DNA from: Advenella mimigardefordensis DPN7
Lineage (GTDB): Bacteria > Pseudomonadota > Gammaproteobacteria > Burkholderiales > Burkholderiaceae_B
Assembly: GCF_000521505.1 (NCBI RefSeq)
Contig: NZ_CP003915.1
Span: 4,278,001 to 4,342,000 of the forward strand
Length of the DNA: 64,000 nucleotides
Reading direction: 5' to 3'
The stretch's first letter is position 1. Every line of letters begins with the position of its first letter. The notes under the pieces are model-generated. The model ran no database searches. It was not told where the DNA came from and was given only the letters and a program-made list of their open reading frames with translations. The position numbers were made by a program, and so were the translations under genes. Below are positions 17,116 through 27,309 of this stretch, in pieces.

Positions 17116-17514
17116 TTATTCGCTCCAGTCCTCAACCACCATGTGAGGCAACTGCATAAATGCCCGGTCATTGGTTACCAATACAGCTTGCTCACTGACT
17201 GCATGTGCAGCAATAAGCATGTCCAGCGCACCCAGACTCCTGCCCTGTTTTTCCAGCGTTGCGTGCAATTTTCCATAACTCGCGGCCGAATCACTACGCC
17301 AGTGAAGTACCTCAATATGCGTTAAAAACGCATGTATCAGCGTATGCAGCGATTTCGATTGCGGTCGTTTAGCAAGACCAAACAATAATTCCGCTTGCGT
17401 GATGACCGAGATGCACAAAGATGCCATCGGAACGGTGGTTAACCTGGACACGACTAAAGGATGATTCTTCAATGCCAGGCTCACCATATTGGTATCTAAC
17501 ATGTAACGTTTCAT
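17116..17514 (-). CDS. vapC: VapC-type PIN-domain toxin
   Basis: A 132-aa PIN domain. The acidic catalytic set is present: Asp in MLDTNMVS (residue 7), Glu in TQAELLFG (about 42), Asp in LGALDMLIAAHA (about 99) and Asp in VTNDRAF (about 117). VapC toxins are Mg-dependent ribonucleases that cut tRNA or rRNA and are neutralised by VapB. It lies 5 bp after the VapB gene on the same strand, with AAGAGA before the ATG. Length and motifs are complete, so it should be active. Confidence 0.9.
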   Translation of the reverse strand: MKRYMLDTNMVSLALKNHPLVVSRLTTVPMASLCISVITQAELLFGLAKRPQSKSLHTLIHAFLTHIEVLHWRSDSAASYGKLHATLEKQGRSLGALDMLIAAHAVSEQAVLVTNDRAFMQLPHMVVEDWSE

Positions 17515-17519
17515 TCTCT

Positions 17520-17774
17520 TTACTCGGCAAAGGGGTCACGATCCTGCTGCTCACTGGCACCACGCTCGTCTTTTGAGAGAAAGTCCTGGGGGGCCGGATG
17601 TTTACCCACCAACTGTACAAATGCATCCCATGTGGGTGGCCTCTGAGACAAAATCACGTCCCCCGTTCTTTCATCTTTCCGAATAAAGACTTCCGTTCCT
17701 TCGAACCGGAAGGCGGCAGGCAGCCGCACCGCCTGACTGCGGCCATTGGCAAATAATTTGGCAATTTGCGTCAT
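17520..17774 (-). CDS. vapB: VapB-type antitoxin (AbrB/SpoVT fold)
   Basis: An 84-aa protein. The N-terminal swapped-hairpin DNA-binding domain reads AKLFANGRSQAVRLPAAFRF, then EVFIRKDERTGDVILSQRP. The C-terminal tail is acidic and should wrap the toxin. The final residues QDRDPFAE are typical of VapB. It comes first in the pair, has GGAG before the ATG, and has a perfect inverted repeat 15-42 bp upstream that is the likely autorepression site. Confidence 0.9.
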   Translation of the reverse strand: MTQIAKLFANGRSQAVRLPAAFRFEGTEVFIRKDERTGDVILSQRPPTWDAFVQLVGKHPAPQDFLSKDERGASEQQDRDPFAE

Positions 17775-17788
17775 GATTCATTCTCCAT

Positions 17789-17816
17789 TTTGATATATAC
17801 CACAATATATATCAAA
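17789..17816 (-). promoter_or_regulatory. Palindromic operator of vapBC
   Basis: A perfect 11-bp inverted repeat TTTGATATATA / TATATATCAAA with a 6-bp spacer, starting 15 bp upstream of the vapB start codon. The AT-rich arms overlap the expected -10 region. VapBC complexes usually bind such palindromes to repress their own operon. Confidence 0.8.
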
Positions 17817-17867
17817 TGATGGCCGAGGAGACTGAACGCCGACAGCAAACCGAGGCTTGGCCGGGAA

Positions 17868-18296
17868 TCAGCCGGCCAGCCACGGATCATAACTGGTGAA
17901 ATTCCACACATTGCCTTCAATATCACAGGCGTCGTAAGACCGTCCCGGGTAACCGGGGTTATCGTAAGGTGGTTTGATAATGGTGGCGCCGTGCTTGCCT
18001 GCATGGTCGGCATGAGCGTCAGGGTCATCCACCAGCATGCAGATGCACATGGTGATACCGCGCGCCTCGTCCGGGGTCAGCCAATGGTAAAGGTCTTTGG
18101 AATCCGATTCGCGGTCGCTGCCCAGCATGATCATATTATTGCCAACGACCAGTTGGGCGTGGTGAATAATACCGGGATCCTTGTCGTCCGCGTATACCGC
18201 ATGACGGGTAAAGCCGAAAGCCTCGCACAGAAAGCGGATAGCCGCCGGCGCGTCTTTGTACCGAAGACAGGGAATAATTGCACTTTTCTCCAACAT
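17868..18296 (-). CDS. VOC-superfamily (glyoxalase/bleomycin resistance-like) protein
   Basis: A 142-aa protein. It has the VOC beta-alpha-beta-beta-beta layout: IPCLRYKDAPAAIRFLCEAFGF at the start, HAQLVVGNNMIMLGS in the middle, and a C-terminal SYDACDIEGNVWNFTSYDPW in place of the usual D-P-x-G-N-x-W. It resembles PhnB-like or YdeF-type VOC proteins of unknown substrate. GGAGG precedes the ATG. It stands alone between maeB and vapBC. No pathway can be assigned. Confidence 0.8.
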   Translation of the reverse strand: MLEKSAIIPCLRYKDAPAAIRFLCEAFGFTRHAVYADDKDPGIIHHAQLVVGNNMIMLGSDRESDSKDLYHWLTPDEARGITMCICMLVDDPDAHADHAGKHGATIIKPPYDNPGYPGRSYDACDIEGNVWNFTSYDPWLAG

Positions 18297-18386
18297 GATG
18301 AACCTCCTAATCCATTCAGGAAGGGAAGAACATCCAGCTTATGCCTTTGTGTCGGAACTTGCAAATCTGCCCAATGCGCTACGCGT

Positions 18387-18422
18387 TCTGTGTACCCGCC
18401 CCTACCAGGGTGAGTACACAGA
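18387..18422. other. Inverted repeat TCTGTGTAC-N18-GTACACAGA
   Basis: A perfect 9-bp inverted repeat with an 18-nt loop (18387-18395 and 18414-18422), 40 bp downstream of the maeB stop and about 90 bp upstream of the VOC gene start. No T-run follows on either strand. It could be an operator for the VOC gene or an RNA 3'-end structure. Confidence 0.4.
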
Positions 18423-18462
18423 TGTGATACTGCTGCAAACACTCGCAGCAGGCTTGCGCGCT

Positions 18463-20754
18463 TTAGCTTTCGACGCGATTGGCGTCAATCACCGTTAGCG
18501 CCGCCATGTTAACGATACGGCGAACAGTAGAGCTGGAGGTCAGAATATGCACAGGAGCATTGGCGCCCAGCAGGAACGGTCCAACAGCGACATTACCGCC
18601 AGCCACGGTTTTCAGCAGGTTGTAGGCGATATTGCCTGAGTCCACATTGGGGCAGACCAGCAGATTAGCCGAACCTTTCAGTGTAGATGAAGGCAGAATG
18701 CGCTGACGCAGCACTTCGTTCAGAGCGCAGTCGCCATGCATTTCACCGTCAATTTCCAGTTCCGGATCCTGCTCCCGCACCAGTTGCAGCGCACGGCGCA
18801 TTTTCTCGCCGGAAGCAGAGCTGCCGGAACCGAAATTCGAGCGCGACAGCAACGCCACCTTGGGCACCACGTCCAATTGCGACAATACCTTCGCCGCGGC
18901 CAGCGTGTACTCGGCAATCTGTTCCGCTGTCGGATCGTCATTGATGTGCGTATCGACCAGCGCCACCATGCGCTCATCCAGCAGCAGAATATTCATGGCT
19001 GCGTAGGCGGATGTGCCGGGTTTCTTGCCGATCATCTGGTCTACAAAACGCAAATGTTCGTGGTAGGAACCCACGGTACCGCAGATCATGCCATCGGCAT
19101 CACCCACATGAACCATCATGGCGCCGATCAGTGTAAGGCGACGGCGCATTTCCACGCGTGCCATTTCCTTTGTGATACCGCTGCGGCACATGACTTCCCA
19201 GTAATTGGTCCAGTACTGATGAAAGCGTGAGTCAAATTCCGGATTGGTTACCTCCACGTCTTCGCCCAGTTTCAGGCGCAGACCGTATTTTTCAATACGG
19301 GCCAGCAGGACGGAAGGACGCCCTACCAGGATCGGACGGGCCAGTTTCTCATCCACGATGACCTGTACCGCACGCAGGACGCGCTCATCTTCGCCCTCGG
19401 TAAAGACAATGCGCGCCTTGCCACCGTCGCGAACAATCTGTTTAGCCGATGCAAACAGCGGCTTCATGAAAGCGCCTGAATGATAGACAAACTGTTGCAG
19501 TTTGGCTGCATAGGCTTCCATATCATCGATTGGGCGCGTTGCCACACCGCTTTCCATGGCCGCTTTGGCCACAGCTGGTGCGACACGAACGATCAGGCGT
19601 GGGTCGAACGGCTTTGGAATCAGATATTCAGGGCCGAATGACAGGTCGTAGCCACCGTAAGCGGTGGCCACCACATCGCTGATTTCTTCTTTGGCCAGCC
19701 CGGCAATCGCATACACCGCGGCTTTTTCCATTTCACGCGTGATGGTGGTGGCGCCCACATCGAGTGCGCCACGGAAAATGTACGGGAAGCACAATACGTT
19801 ATTGACCTGATTGGGGAAGTCGGAACGGCCGGTAGCCATGACGACGTCATCACGCACCGCCTGTGCCACTTCCGGCATGATCTCCGGATTCGGGTTGGCC
19901 AGCGCAAGAATCAGCGGACGCGCTGCCATGGTTTTGACCATTTCCGGCTTGAGTACGCCACCAGCAGACAACCCCAGGAACACATCGGCGCCATCAATCA
20001 CTTCGGCCAGCGTACGATGCTCGGTTTTTTGCGCAAAACGCTGCATTTCAGGTGTCATAGGGGTATTGCGCCCCTCATAGACCACGCCATCGATATCGGT
20101 CACAAATACATTTTCCAACGGCAGACCCAGGTCGACCATCAGATCCAGACAGGCCAGCGCTGCCGCACCCGCACCGGATGACACCACTTTCACATCTGCA
20201 ATTTTTTTGCCTACCACGGTCAGACCGTTGATAAAGGCCGCCGCAACGGTAATCGCGGTACCGTGCTGGTCATCATGGAATACAGGGATACTCATGCGCT
20301 CGCGCAATTTGCGCTCCACTTCGAAACACTCAGGCGCCTTGATATCTTCCAGGTTAATGCCGCCAAATGTGGCTTCAAGCCCGGCAATGATTTCCACCAG
20401 CTTGTCCGGATCAGTCTCGTTGATCTCAATATCAAATACGTCCAGGCCGGCAAATTTCTTGAACAGGACGGCTTTACCTTCCATCACCGGCTTGGAAGCC
20501 AGTGCGCCGATATTGCCCAGACCCAGCACAGCCGTGCCGTTACTGATCACACCGACCAGATTGCCACGGGCAGTGTAGCGGAACGCATTTAACGGATCGG
20601 TCACAATCTCTTCGCAGGCTGCGGCGACGCCGGGCGTATAGGCCAGCCCCAGGTCGCGCTGGGTAACCAGCGGCTTGGTAGCGGTAATGGAAATTTTGCC
20701 GGGCACGGGAAATTCGTGATAATTCAGCGCTGATTGGCGATCGATGGTACTCAT
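18463..20754 (-). CDS. maeB: NADP-dependent malic enzyme with phosphotransacetylase domain
   Basis: A 763-aa fusion. The N-terminal malic enzyme (about 1-430) includes [12 protein letters not shown], the substrate loop around [15 protein letters not shown], and the dinucleotide site [17 protein letters not shown]. The C-terminal phosphate acetyltransferase-like domain (about 440-763) has [29 protein letters not shown] and [16 protein letters not shown]. MaeB converts malate to pyruvate and CO2 with NADP reduction; the PTA-like part mainly regulates it by acetyl-CoA. The ATG at 20754 is chosen because CAGGAGG stands 10 bases upstream; an upstream in-frame start lacks a site. A LysR gene is divergent. 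Confidence 0.92.
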   Translation of the reverse strand: MSTIDRQSALNYHEFPVPGKISITATKPLVTQRDLGLAYTPGVAAACEEIVTDPLNAFRYTARGNLVGVISNGTAVLGLGNIGALASKPVMEGKAVLFKKFAGLDVFDIEINETDPDKLVEIIAGLEATFGGINLEDIKAPECFEVERKLRERMSIPVFHDDQHGTAITVAAAFINGLTVVGKKIADVKVVSSGAGAAALACLDLMVDLGLPLENVFVTDIDGVVYEGRNTPMTPEMQRFAQKTEHRTLAEVIDGADVFLGLSAGGVLKPEMVKTMAARPLILALANPNPEIMPEVAQAVRDDVVMATGRSDFPNQVNNVLCFPYIFRGALDVGATTITREMEKAAVYAIAGLAKEEISDVVATAYGGYDLSFGPEYLIPKPFDPRLIVRVAPAVAKAAMESGVATRPIDDMEAYAAKLQQFVYHSGAFMKPLFASAKQIVRDGGKARIVFTEGEDERVLRAVQVIVDEKLARPILVGRPSVLLARIEKYGLRLKLGEDVEVTNPEFDSRFHQYWTNYWEVMCRSGITKEMARVEMRRRLTLIGAMMVHVGDADGMICGTVGSYHEHLRFVDQMIGKKPGTSAYAAMNILLLDERMVALVDTHINDDPTAEQIAEYTLAAAKVLSQLDVVPKVALLSRSNFGSGSSASGEKMRRALQLVREQDPELEIDGEMHGDCALNEVLRQRILPSSTLKGSANLLVCPNVDSGNIAYNLLKTVAGGNVAVGPFLLGANAPVHILTSSSTVRRIVNMAALTVIDANRVES

Positions 20755-20826
20755 GAGCGGTATCCTCCTGAAGAATTGATTTTGCATCAGTTTAGGCGTT
20801 ATTCATAAGTAAATTATTTTGAATTG

Positions 20827-20842
20827 TGATAGTGTTATATCA
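20827..20842. promoter_or_regulatory. Candidate LysR box between maeB and the divergent regulator
   Basis: TGATA-N6-TATCA is a short interrupted palindrome of the LysR type (ATA-N6-TAT core) placed between the divergent starts. It is 24 bp before the LysR gene start and 73 bp before the maeB start. Confidence 0.4.
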
Positions 20843-20865
20843 ATTACCTTATATCTGATTAAAAA

Positions 20866-21852
20866 TTGAACACCCCTTCTGCCGATACGCTTGAACACAG
20901 ACTCGCCGGTCGCCTGAAAATGCGCCACCTCACCCTGTTGCTGCATATCGGTGAACTGGGGGCACTCACCCGTGTTGCCCAGCAAATGGGCACCAGCCAG
21001 CCCGCGGTCACCCATGCACTGGCAGAACTGGAAGATATGTTTGGCGTGCCCCTTTTTGATCGCACCGGACGGGGCATGACGCCGACCGCTGCCGGCAAGG
21101 TATTACTCACGCGCGCCCGGCGCATGTTGCACGACGTTAGCGCACTTTCACGGGAAATGACGGCCGTTAATGCCGGCCGGGTCGCGCACCTGCATGTGGG
21201 TGCCATCCCTTTCATCCCCGGACAAATGTTGTCTGCGGCCCTGGAGCGTACCCTGCCCGTCAGGGAGCGTATGACCGTGACCATACATGACGGCACCAGC
21301 CGCAGCCTGATGACAATGCTCAGGGAACATGCGCTGGATTTTGTAATCGGGCGGGCCTCGTCGTCACTGGATATGACCGGGCTGCAGCAGGAAGTGCTTT
21401 ATTACCAGTCACCGCGCCTGATTACCAATCGTGAACTGGCCGCACGACTTGGCCAGCGCCGGGCCGACTGGCACCATCTGGCGGAACTGGACTGGATTCT
21501 TGAACCGGCCCCCGCGCCCTTACGTGAGCAGGTGGCCGATATGTTTCTAAGCGCCGGTGTGGTCCCGCCGCAGCCACTCATAGAAAGCCTGTCGGCCAAA
21601 CTTACCGGCGAGATTATTGCCGCGCGTGATCATGTGGTTTCAATCGTGCCTAATGATATTGCCGAAGAACTGGTGCGGATTGCAGGTGTCGCCGTGGTCC
21701 CCTGGTCGCTGCAATGGGCACTGTCACCCATTGCCCTGTTCAGCCTGAAGGACAGACACAAACGTGATGTGGATACCCGGTTTATCCAGTCACTGAAGGA
21801 ATATTGCGAGAAACACCGCTCTGCTTATTCGCACGACCGGTATCTGTACTGA
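20866..21852 (+). CDS. LysR-family transcriptional regulator
   Basis: A 328-aa protein. The winged helix (about 17-76) contains KMRHLTLLLHIGELGALTRVAQQMGTSQPAVTHALAELE, and the rest is a periplasmic-binding-like effector domain (HLHVGAIPFIPGQMLSAAL, ALDFVIGRAS, VVSIVPNDIAEELV). It resembles the GbpR/PcaQ group of LysR proteins. The start is TTG at 20866: an in-frame TAA lies just upstream and the conserved helix begins soon after. It is divergent from maeB, so it may control maeB, though that is not certain. Confidence 0.85.
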   Translation: MNTPSADTLEHRLAGRLKMRHLTLLLHIGELGALTRVAQQMGTSQPAVTHALAELEDMFGVPLFDRTGRGMTPTAAGKVLLTRARRMLHDVSALSREMTAVNAGRVAHLHVGAIPFIPGQMLSAALERTLPVRERMTVTIHDGTSRSLMTMLREHALDFVIGRASSSLDMTGLQQEVLYYQSPRLITNRELAARLGQRRADWHHLAELDWILEPAPAPLREQVADMFLSAGVVPPQPLIESLSAKLTGEIIAARDHVVSIVPNDIAEELVRIAGVAVVPWSLQWALSPIALFSLKDRHKRDVDTRFIQSLKEYCEKHRSAYSHDRYLY

Positions 21853-21990
21853 TCAGCAGCGGTATTGAACAACACAGCAAGCGGACCAATCCTTAAGCCT
21901 ACCACCATCCAGCAAAGCACTAAGCAGCCTGACCGCGCCCGAGAACCTGAACCTGACGCTGACAGTCTCCGATTCACATCACAGTTGTGG

Positions 21991-22323
21991 TTATTTTGCC
22001 TGAGGATCCCGATGCGGGGCCGGCCGCAATGCCAGTAACTCGGATTCCAGCGCATCGACCCGGCGCAGTAAATTGAGCACCAGCGCGACGCCATCGGCAT
22101 TCAGATCGAAATCATCGCGCAACCGTCGTGCCTTGCGCGCCACCACAATACATTCGGAATAAAACATGCCCGAGCTGGCTTGTCCGCTCACGGGCGACAA
22201 GACACCGGTCTCGACCAGATCCAGTATATCGGCCTCGCTCAGGCCCGAAACGGCCGCCACATGCTGCAACGAACACACTTCGTCCTGGTTCAGCCAGATC
22301 GTTTCCGTCATCTGCACATTCAT
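21991..22323 (-). CDS. cbpM: Chaperone modulator CbpM
   Basis: A 110-aa MerR-like protein. It has the CbpM pattern: [32 protein letters not shown] (helix-turn-helix-like), then a middle segment, then [26 protein letters not shown]. CbpM binds the J domain of CbpA and blocks its cochaperone and DNA-binding activities. Its start overlaps the end of cbpA by 4 bp, the usual arrangement. Confidence 0.88.
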   Translation of the reverse strand: MNVQMTETIWLNQDEVCSLQHVAAVSGLSEADILDLVETGVLSPVSGQASSGMFYSECIVVARKARRLRDDFDLNADGVALVLNLLRRVDALESELLALRPAPHRDPQAK

Positions 22324-23270
22324 GATTGGCCTCCTGCAAAACGCTGCCGGCGCGGCGCAAACGCCTGCGACGCAGCAGCCAGTTCGGTGTACAACGCTTT
22401 CTCACGATCGCTCACCGACTTGGGAACTTCAATTGTAATAACGGCATACAGGTCGCCCTGACTACTGCCACTGCCCGGCAGACCTCGTTTGGACAGGCGC
22501 ATTTTGCGACCTGCAACCGTACCGGGCGGGATGGTGAGTTCCACCGGGCCGCCCAGCGTCGGGATCTCCACGCTCGCCCCCAGCACGGCTTCCCAGGGCG
22601 CCAGCGGCACATCAAGCGTCAGATCGTTGCCGTTTACCTGAAAATATCGATGCGGCTGCACTTTCATGATCACGAACAGGTCGCCGGGCTGGCCGCCGTT
22701 CATACCCTGTCCGCCCTTGCCCGCCAGGCGCAGGCGCTGGCCATCGGCTGCGCCCTTCGGAATACGAATCCGAAAAGTCTTGGGTACACGATGCAACAGG
22801 CCCTGGCTGTCATAATCTGGAACGGCAACAGAAATCTCGGTTTCAGCGCCGTTATAGATTTGCTCCAGCGTGATCGGCATGGTGAATTCGAAGGTTTCAC
22901 CATGGCGCGGCCGACTGGCATACTGTGCTGCCCCTTCACGCTGCGCTTCGGCAAATGCCTTCAGCAGATCGGACAGGTCCACATCTGAAAAATCATCTGT
23001 CGACTCATGAAAATGCTGTTGCCACTGATGCGGCGGCACGAAATCATCGCCCTGACGGTGCTGCCCAAGATTATCGTAAGCGGCGCGCTTTTCCGGATCT
23101 TTCAGCGTGGCGTAGGCTTCAGCCACTTCCTTGAATTTATTTTCGGCGTCAGGCTCTTTGGAGACATCGGGATGATACTTGTGAGCCAGGCTGCGATAGG
23201 CCTTCTTTATATCTGCCTCGGTCGCATTGCGCTCTACACCAAGGGTCTTGTAATAATCAACGTATTTCAT
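22320..23270 (-). CDS. cbpA: Curved DNA-binding protein CbpA (DnaJ-type cochaperone)
   Basis: A 316-aa protein with an N-terminal J domain (residues 1-68: [21 protein letters not shown], then [10 protein letters not shown] with the HPD motif). A Gly/Phe-poor linker and two C-terminal beta-sandwich domains follow ([41 protein letters not shown]). The cysteine-rich zinc domain of DnaJ is absent, which marks it as CbpA. It acts with DnaK and binds curved DNA in stationary phase. The ATG at 23270 with AGGTG close upstream is preferred to a GTG two codons earlier. Confidence 0.9.
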   Translation of the reverse strand: MKYVDYYKTLGVERNATEADIKKAYRSLAHKYHPDVSKEPDAENKFKEVAEAYATLKDPEKRAAYDNLGQHRQGDDFVPPHQWQQHFHESTDDFSDVDLSDLLKAFAEAQREGAAQYASRPRHGETFEFTMPITLEQIYNGAETEISVAVPDYDSQGLLHRVPKTFRIRIPKGAADGQRLRLAGKGGQGMNGGQPGDLFVIMKVQPHRYFQVNGNDLTLDVPLAPWEAVLGASVEIPTLGGPVELTIPPGTVAGRKMRLSKRGLPGSGSSQGDLYAVITIEVPKSVSDREKALYTELAAASQAFAPRRQRFAGGQS

Positions 23271-23344
23271 TTGCACCTGCCGGTATCAATGTTATTACGG
23301 ATTTCTCAGGATTGATTTTAGCAAGTTTCCGGCAGACAAGAGGA

Positions 23345-24277
23345 TTACAGAAACGACTGTTCCCGAAACGAGGCCTTCAGATAATCCACCAGCAGGCGAA
23401 TAATGCCCGGCACATGTGGACTGTACGGGCGCAGCGCATAAATATGATCCCCGAAAACACTGACCGATTGCCATTGCGGCAGCAGTTCAACCAGTGTGCC
23501 CCGATCCAGTTCTCGAGCCACGGAAAAATCGGGCACCAGCGCAATACCCTGATGTGCCAGCAGCATTTCCCTGAGGGTTTCACTATTATTGGCAGCAAAT
23601 GATCCTTTAACCTGCACGCTTAGCCGGCGCGATGAGGATCGGCGGCTCTCGAAATGCCAGGCGGGCTGCCCACCGGAGCGCAAATAGGTTAGACAGTTGT
23701 GATCAACCAGATCCTGCGGTCGCATTGGCCGTGGATGTGTTTTCAGATACTCGCGGCTTGCCAGCAGTAGCGTTCTGGTGGTGCACAGCTTCCAGGCCAC
23801 ATAGGTTTCGGGTACCGTAGATGAATGTCGGATGGCAAGATCAAAGCCCTCCTGAGCCAGCGGGCTGATATGGTCAGACAGTTCAATTTCGATGCGGATT
23901 TGCGGGTACTGTTTCATAAACGCCGGCAGGCGCGGAATGATTTGCTGGCGGGCCAGCGCCACCGGCGCCGTCAGGCGAATAATGCCCTGAGGCGTATCGG
24001 CCAGTTCACGGATACGGGCGCAGCCGGTTTCGATGCTGCTGAATGCCGGTCTGGTTTCGGCCACCAGCTCGCGCCCGGCTTCCGTCAGCCGTACGCTGCG
24101 CGTGGTGCGCTGAACCAACGCAATCCCCAGGGCGCTCTCCAGTTCCTGTATGCGCTGGCTCATGGCCGCCTTGCTCACGCCCAGCCGCTGGGCCGCCGCA
24201 GTATAACTGCCTGCGACCTCCAGCACGCCAAGCCAGTAGATATGGGACCACAAGGGTTCTATTTTCAGATTTTTCAT
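23345..24277 (-). CDS. LysR-family transcriptional regulator
   Basis: About 310 aa. The DNA-binding helix region is HIYWLGVLEVAGSYTAAAQRLGVSKAAMSQRIQELESALG. RLTAPVALARQQIIPRLPAFMKQYPQ opens the effector domain, as in the CrgA-like subgroup. It is divergent from the mmsA gene with only about 100 bp between, so mmsA is the likely target. Three starts are possible (TTG 24304, ATG 24292, ATG 24277); the last gives the usual N-terminal length. Confidence 0.85.
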   Translation of the reverse strand: MKNLKIEPLWSHIYWLGVLEVAGSYTAAAQRLGVSKAAMSQRIQELESALGIALVQRTTRSVRLTEAGRELVAETRPAFSSIETGCARIRELADTPQGIIRLTAPVALARQQIIPRLPAFMKQYPQIRIEIELSDHISPLAQEGFDLAIRHSSTVPETYVAWKLCTTRTLLLASREYLKTHPRPMRPQDLVDHNCLTYLRSGGQPAWHFESRRSSSRRLSVQVKGSFAANNSETLREMLLAHQGIALVPDFSVARELDRGTLVELLPQWQSVSVFGDHIYALRPYSPHVPGIIRLLVDYLKASFREQSFL

Positions 24278-24381
24278 ACCTGCATTGTCCATTATTTTGA
24301 ACAATTAATCCACAGGCAGCCTCTTGATCGCACACTGTGGAGGTGTCTATACTGATGCCATCATCAGCAAGGAGACATTCC

Positions 24382-25902
24382 ATGAGTTCCACCGCAGCAT
24401 TCACAGACAACGCCGATGTTGTCAACTATATCAATGGCAGCATTGTTACACCTGAATCCACGGAAAAACAGGCTGTGTTCAATCCTGCTACCGGCCAGAC
24501 GGCACGCCACGTTGTGCTGTCGGGTGCAAACGAGGTTAATCTCGCGGTCAGCGCCGCCAAGGCAGCCGCTGAAGATTGGGCCAATGTTCCGCCCATTCGC
24601 CGGGCGCGCATCATGAACCGCTTTCTTGCCTTAATGCATGAACACACCGATACGCTGGCAGCCATTATTACGGCCGAACACGGCAAGGTGTTCAGCGATG
24701 CCCAGGGTGAAGTGGCCCGTGGTATTGATGTAATCGAATTTGCCTGCGGCATTCCTCAATTGCTCAAGGGAGACTACACCGACCAGGTATCTACAGGCAT
24801 CGACAACTGGACCATGCGTCAACCTTTGGGCGTTGTTGCCGGCATTACGCCCTTCAACTTTCCCTGCATGGTACCGTGCTGGATGTTTCCGGTAGCGATT
24901 GCTGCGGGTAACACATTTGTGCTTAAACCCAGCGAGCGCGACCCCAGTGCGTCTCTGTTCATGGCACGCCTGTTCAAGGAAGCCGGCCTGCCAGATGGTG
25001 TCTTCAACGTGGTTCAGGGCGGCAAGCCAGCCGTGGATGCCATTCTGGAGCATCCCGATGTTGCTGCAGTGAGTTTTGTTGGTTCTACTCCGATTGCACA
25101 TTACATCAGCGAACGTGCTGCGCACTTCGGCAAACGCGTTCAGGCACTGGGCGGCGCCAAAAACCACATGGTGGTCATGCCCGATGCCGATATCGACCGC
25201 ACTGTTGATGCCCTGATCGGTGCCGCATACGGCTCTGCAGGTGAACGCTGCATGGCGATCTCGGTCGCCGTGCTGGTTGGCGATATTGCCGATACGATTA
25301 TCGAACGGGTTGCCGAAAGAGCCAAACAGCTTGTTATTGCAGATGGCATGAACCCGAAAGCAGAAATGGGTCCTATCGTTACCCGCCAGTCTCTGGAAAA
25401 AATCGAATCGTACATTGATATCGGCGTGAAAGAAGGCGCCACACTGGTGGTAGACGGACGCGGCCACAAGGTTGCCGGCAACGAAGAAGGCTTTTTCACC
25501 GGAGGCACACTGTTTGACAATGTCACGCCAGACATGCGGATTTACAAAGAGGAAATCTTTGGTCCGGTACTTGCATGCATCCGCGTCAAAGACCTGGGTG
25601 AAGCGATCAATCTGATCAATGCCCACGAGTTCGGCAATGGCGTATCGTGCTTTACCAGCGATGGACATACTGCCAGAGAGTTTTCACGTCGTATTCTGGT
25701 GGGCATGGTTGGTATCAACGTACCGATTCCCGTACCCATGGCATGGCACGGTTTCGGTGGCTGGAAAAAAAGCCTGTTCGGCGACATGCATGCCTACGGC
25801 GAGGAAGGCGTACGCTTTTACACACGCCAGAAATCCATTATGCAGCGCTGGCCGCAAAGCATAGACAAAGGCGCGGAATTTGCCATGCCAACGGCAAAAT
25901 AA
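24382..25902 (+). CDS. mmsA: CoA-acylating methylmalonate-semialdehyde dehydrogenase
   Basis: A 506-aa aldehyde dehydrogenase of the MmsA/IolA type. Motifs are [10 protein letters not shown] at the N-terminus, [21 protein letters not shown] (cofactor pocket), [10 protein letters not shown], the catalytic Cys in [12 protein letters not shown], and [14 protein letters not shown]. It converts (methyl)malonate semialdehyde to propionyl-CoA or acetyl-CoA with NAD and CoA, in valine, beta-alanine or inositol catabolism. The ATG at 24382 has AAGGAGA eight bases upstream; an upstream in-frame ATG at 24337 has none. No hydroxyisobutyrate dehydrogenase gene is adjacent, so the upstream pathway is open. 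Confidence 0.92.
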   Translation: MSSTAAFTDNADVVNYINGSIVTPESTEKQAVFNPATGQTARHVVLSGANEVNLAVSAAKAAAEDWANVPPIRRARIMNRFLALMHEHTDTLAAIITAEHGKVFSDAQGEVARGIDVIEFACGIPQLLKGDYTDQVSTGIDNWTMRQPLGVVAGITPFNFPCMVPCWMFPVAIAAGNTFVLKPSERDPSASLFMARLFKEAGLPDGVFNVVQGGKPAVDAILEHPDVAAVSFVGSTPIAHYISERAAHFGKRVQALGGAKNHMVVMPDADIDRTVDALIGAAYGSAGERCMAISVAVLVGDIADTIIERVAERAKQLVIADGMNPKAEMGPIVTRQSLEKIESYIDIGVKEGATLVVDGRGHKVAGNEEGFFTGGTLFDNVTPDMRIYKEEIFGPVLACIRVKDLGEAINLINAHEFGNGVSCFTSDGHTAREFSRRILVGMVGINVPIPVPMAWHGFGGWKKSLFGDMHAYGEEGVRFYTRQKSIMQRWPQSIDKGAEFAMPTAK

Positions 25903-25938
25903 TGTCGCCCAGGGTAACGGGCCGGTAAACTGGCGTTC

Positions 25939-26691
25939 ATGCATACGCCCACCCAACCCGGTATCCCTCGCTTTCTGCAGGATGGTGTTTTCTATCAGGA
26001 ACACCGTCCTGATCCCGCATTCAGGGAACAAATATATTGCCTCTGGCAATTGCACACACGCTATACATTACCCGGCAATTGCCATTACCTCGTCGTACCG
26101 GACGCATGTATAGACCTGGTCTTCGACCTATCCGAACACATAGCCCCCCACGTTCTGGTGATGACACCTGGCATACAGGCGCTTGAGCTGAATCTGGGAA
26201 AGCATTTTCGTTACTGCGGCATCCGGCTGTATCCCGGCGTCTGGCGCGACTCGCAGCACATTATCGCGCAGTCGCAAAGCTTTTCTACGCTTGGCGGCGT
26301 CAACCTTCGCTCCGTCATGCATCAGTTGGCGACCAGTTCAGCAACTGCACAGCAACAGCAGCTGCAACATTTCGTGCAGCAACTCACTACGCAGGGCATC
26401 GTGAACGAGCGGGCCTGGATGCATCAATTGCTGGCACAAGCGGACCGCTTAACAAGTGTGGACGACCTGGTCCGGCTCTCCGGCTACAGCCGCAGGCACC
26501 TACAGCGTCTTTTCCCTGAAAAAACCGGGTTCTCGGCCCACGATTTTCTGAAAATCCTGCGCTTTCAGCAGGTGCTGGCTACGCAGCGTATTGATGCCTA
26601 TACCGATCAATCGCATTACATCCGCGAATTCAAACGCATCACCGGTATTACGCCCGTGGTATTTCAGCAGCAATATCCTCAGCAGCAATAG
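25939..26691 (+). CDS. AraC-family transcriptional regulator with N-terminal DUF6597-like domain
   Basis: A 250-aa protein. The N-terminal half (FREQIYCLWQLHTRYTLP, VVPDACIDLVFDL, RYCGIRLYPGVWRD) matches the sensor domain found in short AraC proteins. The C-terminal two helix-turn-helix units include SVDDLVRLSGYSRRHLQRLF and the FLKILRFQQVL plus DQSHYIREFKRITGITPVVFQQQ motif of the second. The 3' end carries Gln codons in a 15-bp periodic stretch that runs beyond the stop. Target unknown; the following VOC gene is a possible partner. Confidence 0.8.
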   Translation: MHTPTQPGIPRFLQDGVFYQEHRPDPAFREQIYCLWQLHTRYTLPGNCHYLVVPDACIDLVFDLSEHIAPHVLVMTPGIQALELNLGKHFRYCGIRLYPGVWRDSQHIIAQSQSFSTLGGVNLRSVMHQLATSSATAQQQQLQHFVQQLTTQGIVNERAWMHQLLAQADRLTSVDDLVRLSGYSRRHLQRLFPEKTGFSAHDFLKILRFQQVLATQRIDAYTDQSHYIREFKRITGITPVVFQQQYPQQQ

Positions 26692-26751
26692 CCTCAGCGG
26701 CCACCCCCTCAGAGGCGATTCCCTCAGCGAAAACTCCCTTAAGCACAGCAT
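26677..26751. repeat. Degenerate 15-bp tandem repeat
   Basis: CCTCAG recurs at exact 15-bp spacing (26677, 26692, 26707, 26722) with a weaker fifth unit at 26737 (CCTTAA). It covers the last codons and the 3' flank of the AraC gene. Confidence 0.75.
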
Positions 26752-26922
26752 ACAAGATGCGTGACGTTAGCGAGCCACCGCGCCGAAAGCCCGACCACCA
26801 CTGTCTGCCAGCAGAACAGCACTTGCGTCACAGGCAGCGCAGGTGCTCCGCCGATGGCCGAAATATACAATACCCGCGCCGCCAGAGCGCCTATGATCAT
26901 GGCTCTGATCCAGGAGCCCATG

Positions 26923-27309
26923 ATGAAAAAAGTTTATTCAATTGTGATTACCGACAAACTGCAGGCTTGTGCTGATTTCTACACACGCCTTTTCGCGTTC
27001 AGCCTTGTCTTCCAGGAAGACTGGTATATCCACCTTGTGCATGAACAAAGCGGCGCGGAACTGGCCTTCATGGCACCGAACAGCGCCAACCAGCCGCCAC
27101 AACTGCAGGCCCCTTACCAGGGCGCCGGTGTGGTCCTGAGTATTGAAGTGGACGATGCCGAGCAGGAGTATCGCAGGCTCACACAAGGCGAAGCGTGCAA
27201 CATTTTCCTGCCGCTGAAGGATGAATCCTGGGGCCAGCGCCATTTCATGCTGACCGACCCGGCAGGCGTTTGCGTAGACGTGGTGGAACAGCGCGCTGTC
27301 AGCGGGTAA
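26923..27309 (+). CDS. VOC-superfamily (glyoxalase-like) protein
   Basis: A 128-aa protein with the VOC fold: KVYSIVITDKLQACADFYTRLF, then LVHEQSGAELAFMAPN, a middle strand VVLSIEVDDAEQEYRRL, and the end FMLTDPAGVCVDVVEQ. The D-P-x-G-x-x-V-D motif is intact, and potential metal ligands are an early position and the final Glu/Asp. CAGGAG lies 6 bp before the second of two adjacent ATGs. Its substrate is unknown; it follows the AraC gene by about 230 bp. Confidence 0.8.
   Translation: MKKVYSIVITDKLQACADFYTRLFAFSLVFQEDWYIHLVHEQSGAELAFMAPNSANQPPQLQAPYQGAGVVLSIEVDDAEQEYRRLTQGEACNIFLPLKDESWGQRHFMLTDPAGVCVDVVEQRAVSG

Noticed and set aside
24631..25668. 345-codon minus-strand frame opposite mmsA
   Set aside because: Antisense shadow of a highly conserved dehydrogenase gene; its composition is not protein-like.
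26739..26921. 60-codon minus-strand frame with a membrane-like segment
   Set aside because: Too short, no start signal, and no clear homology; at most a fragment of an old membrane gene.
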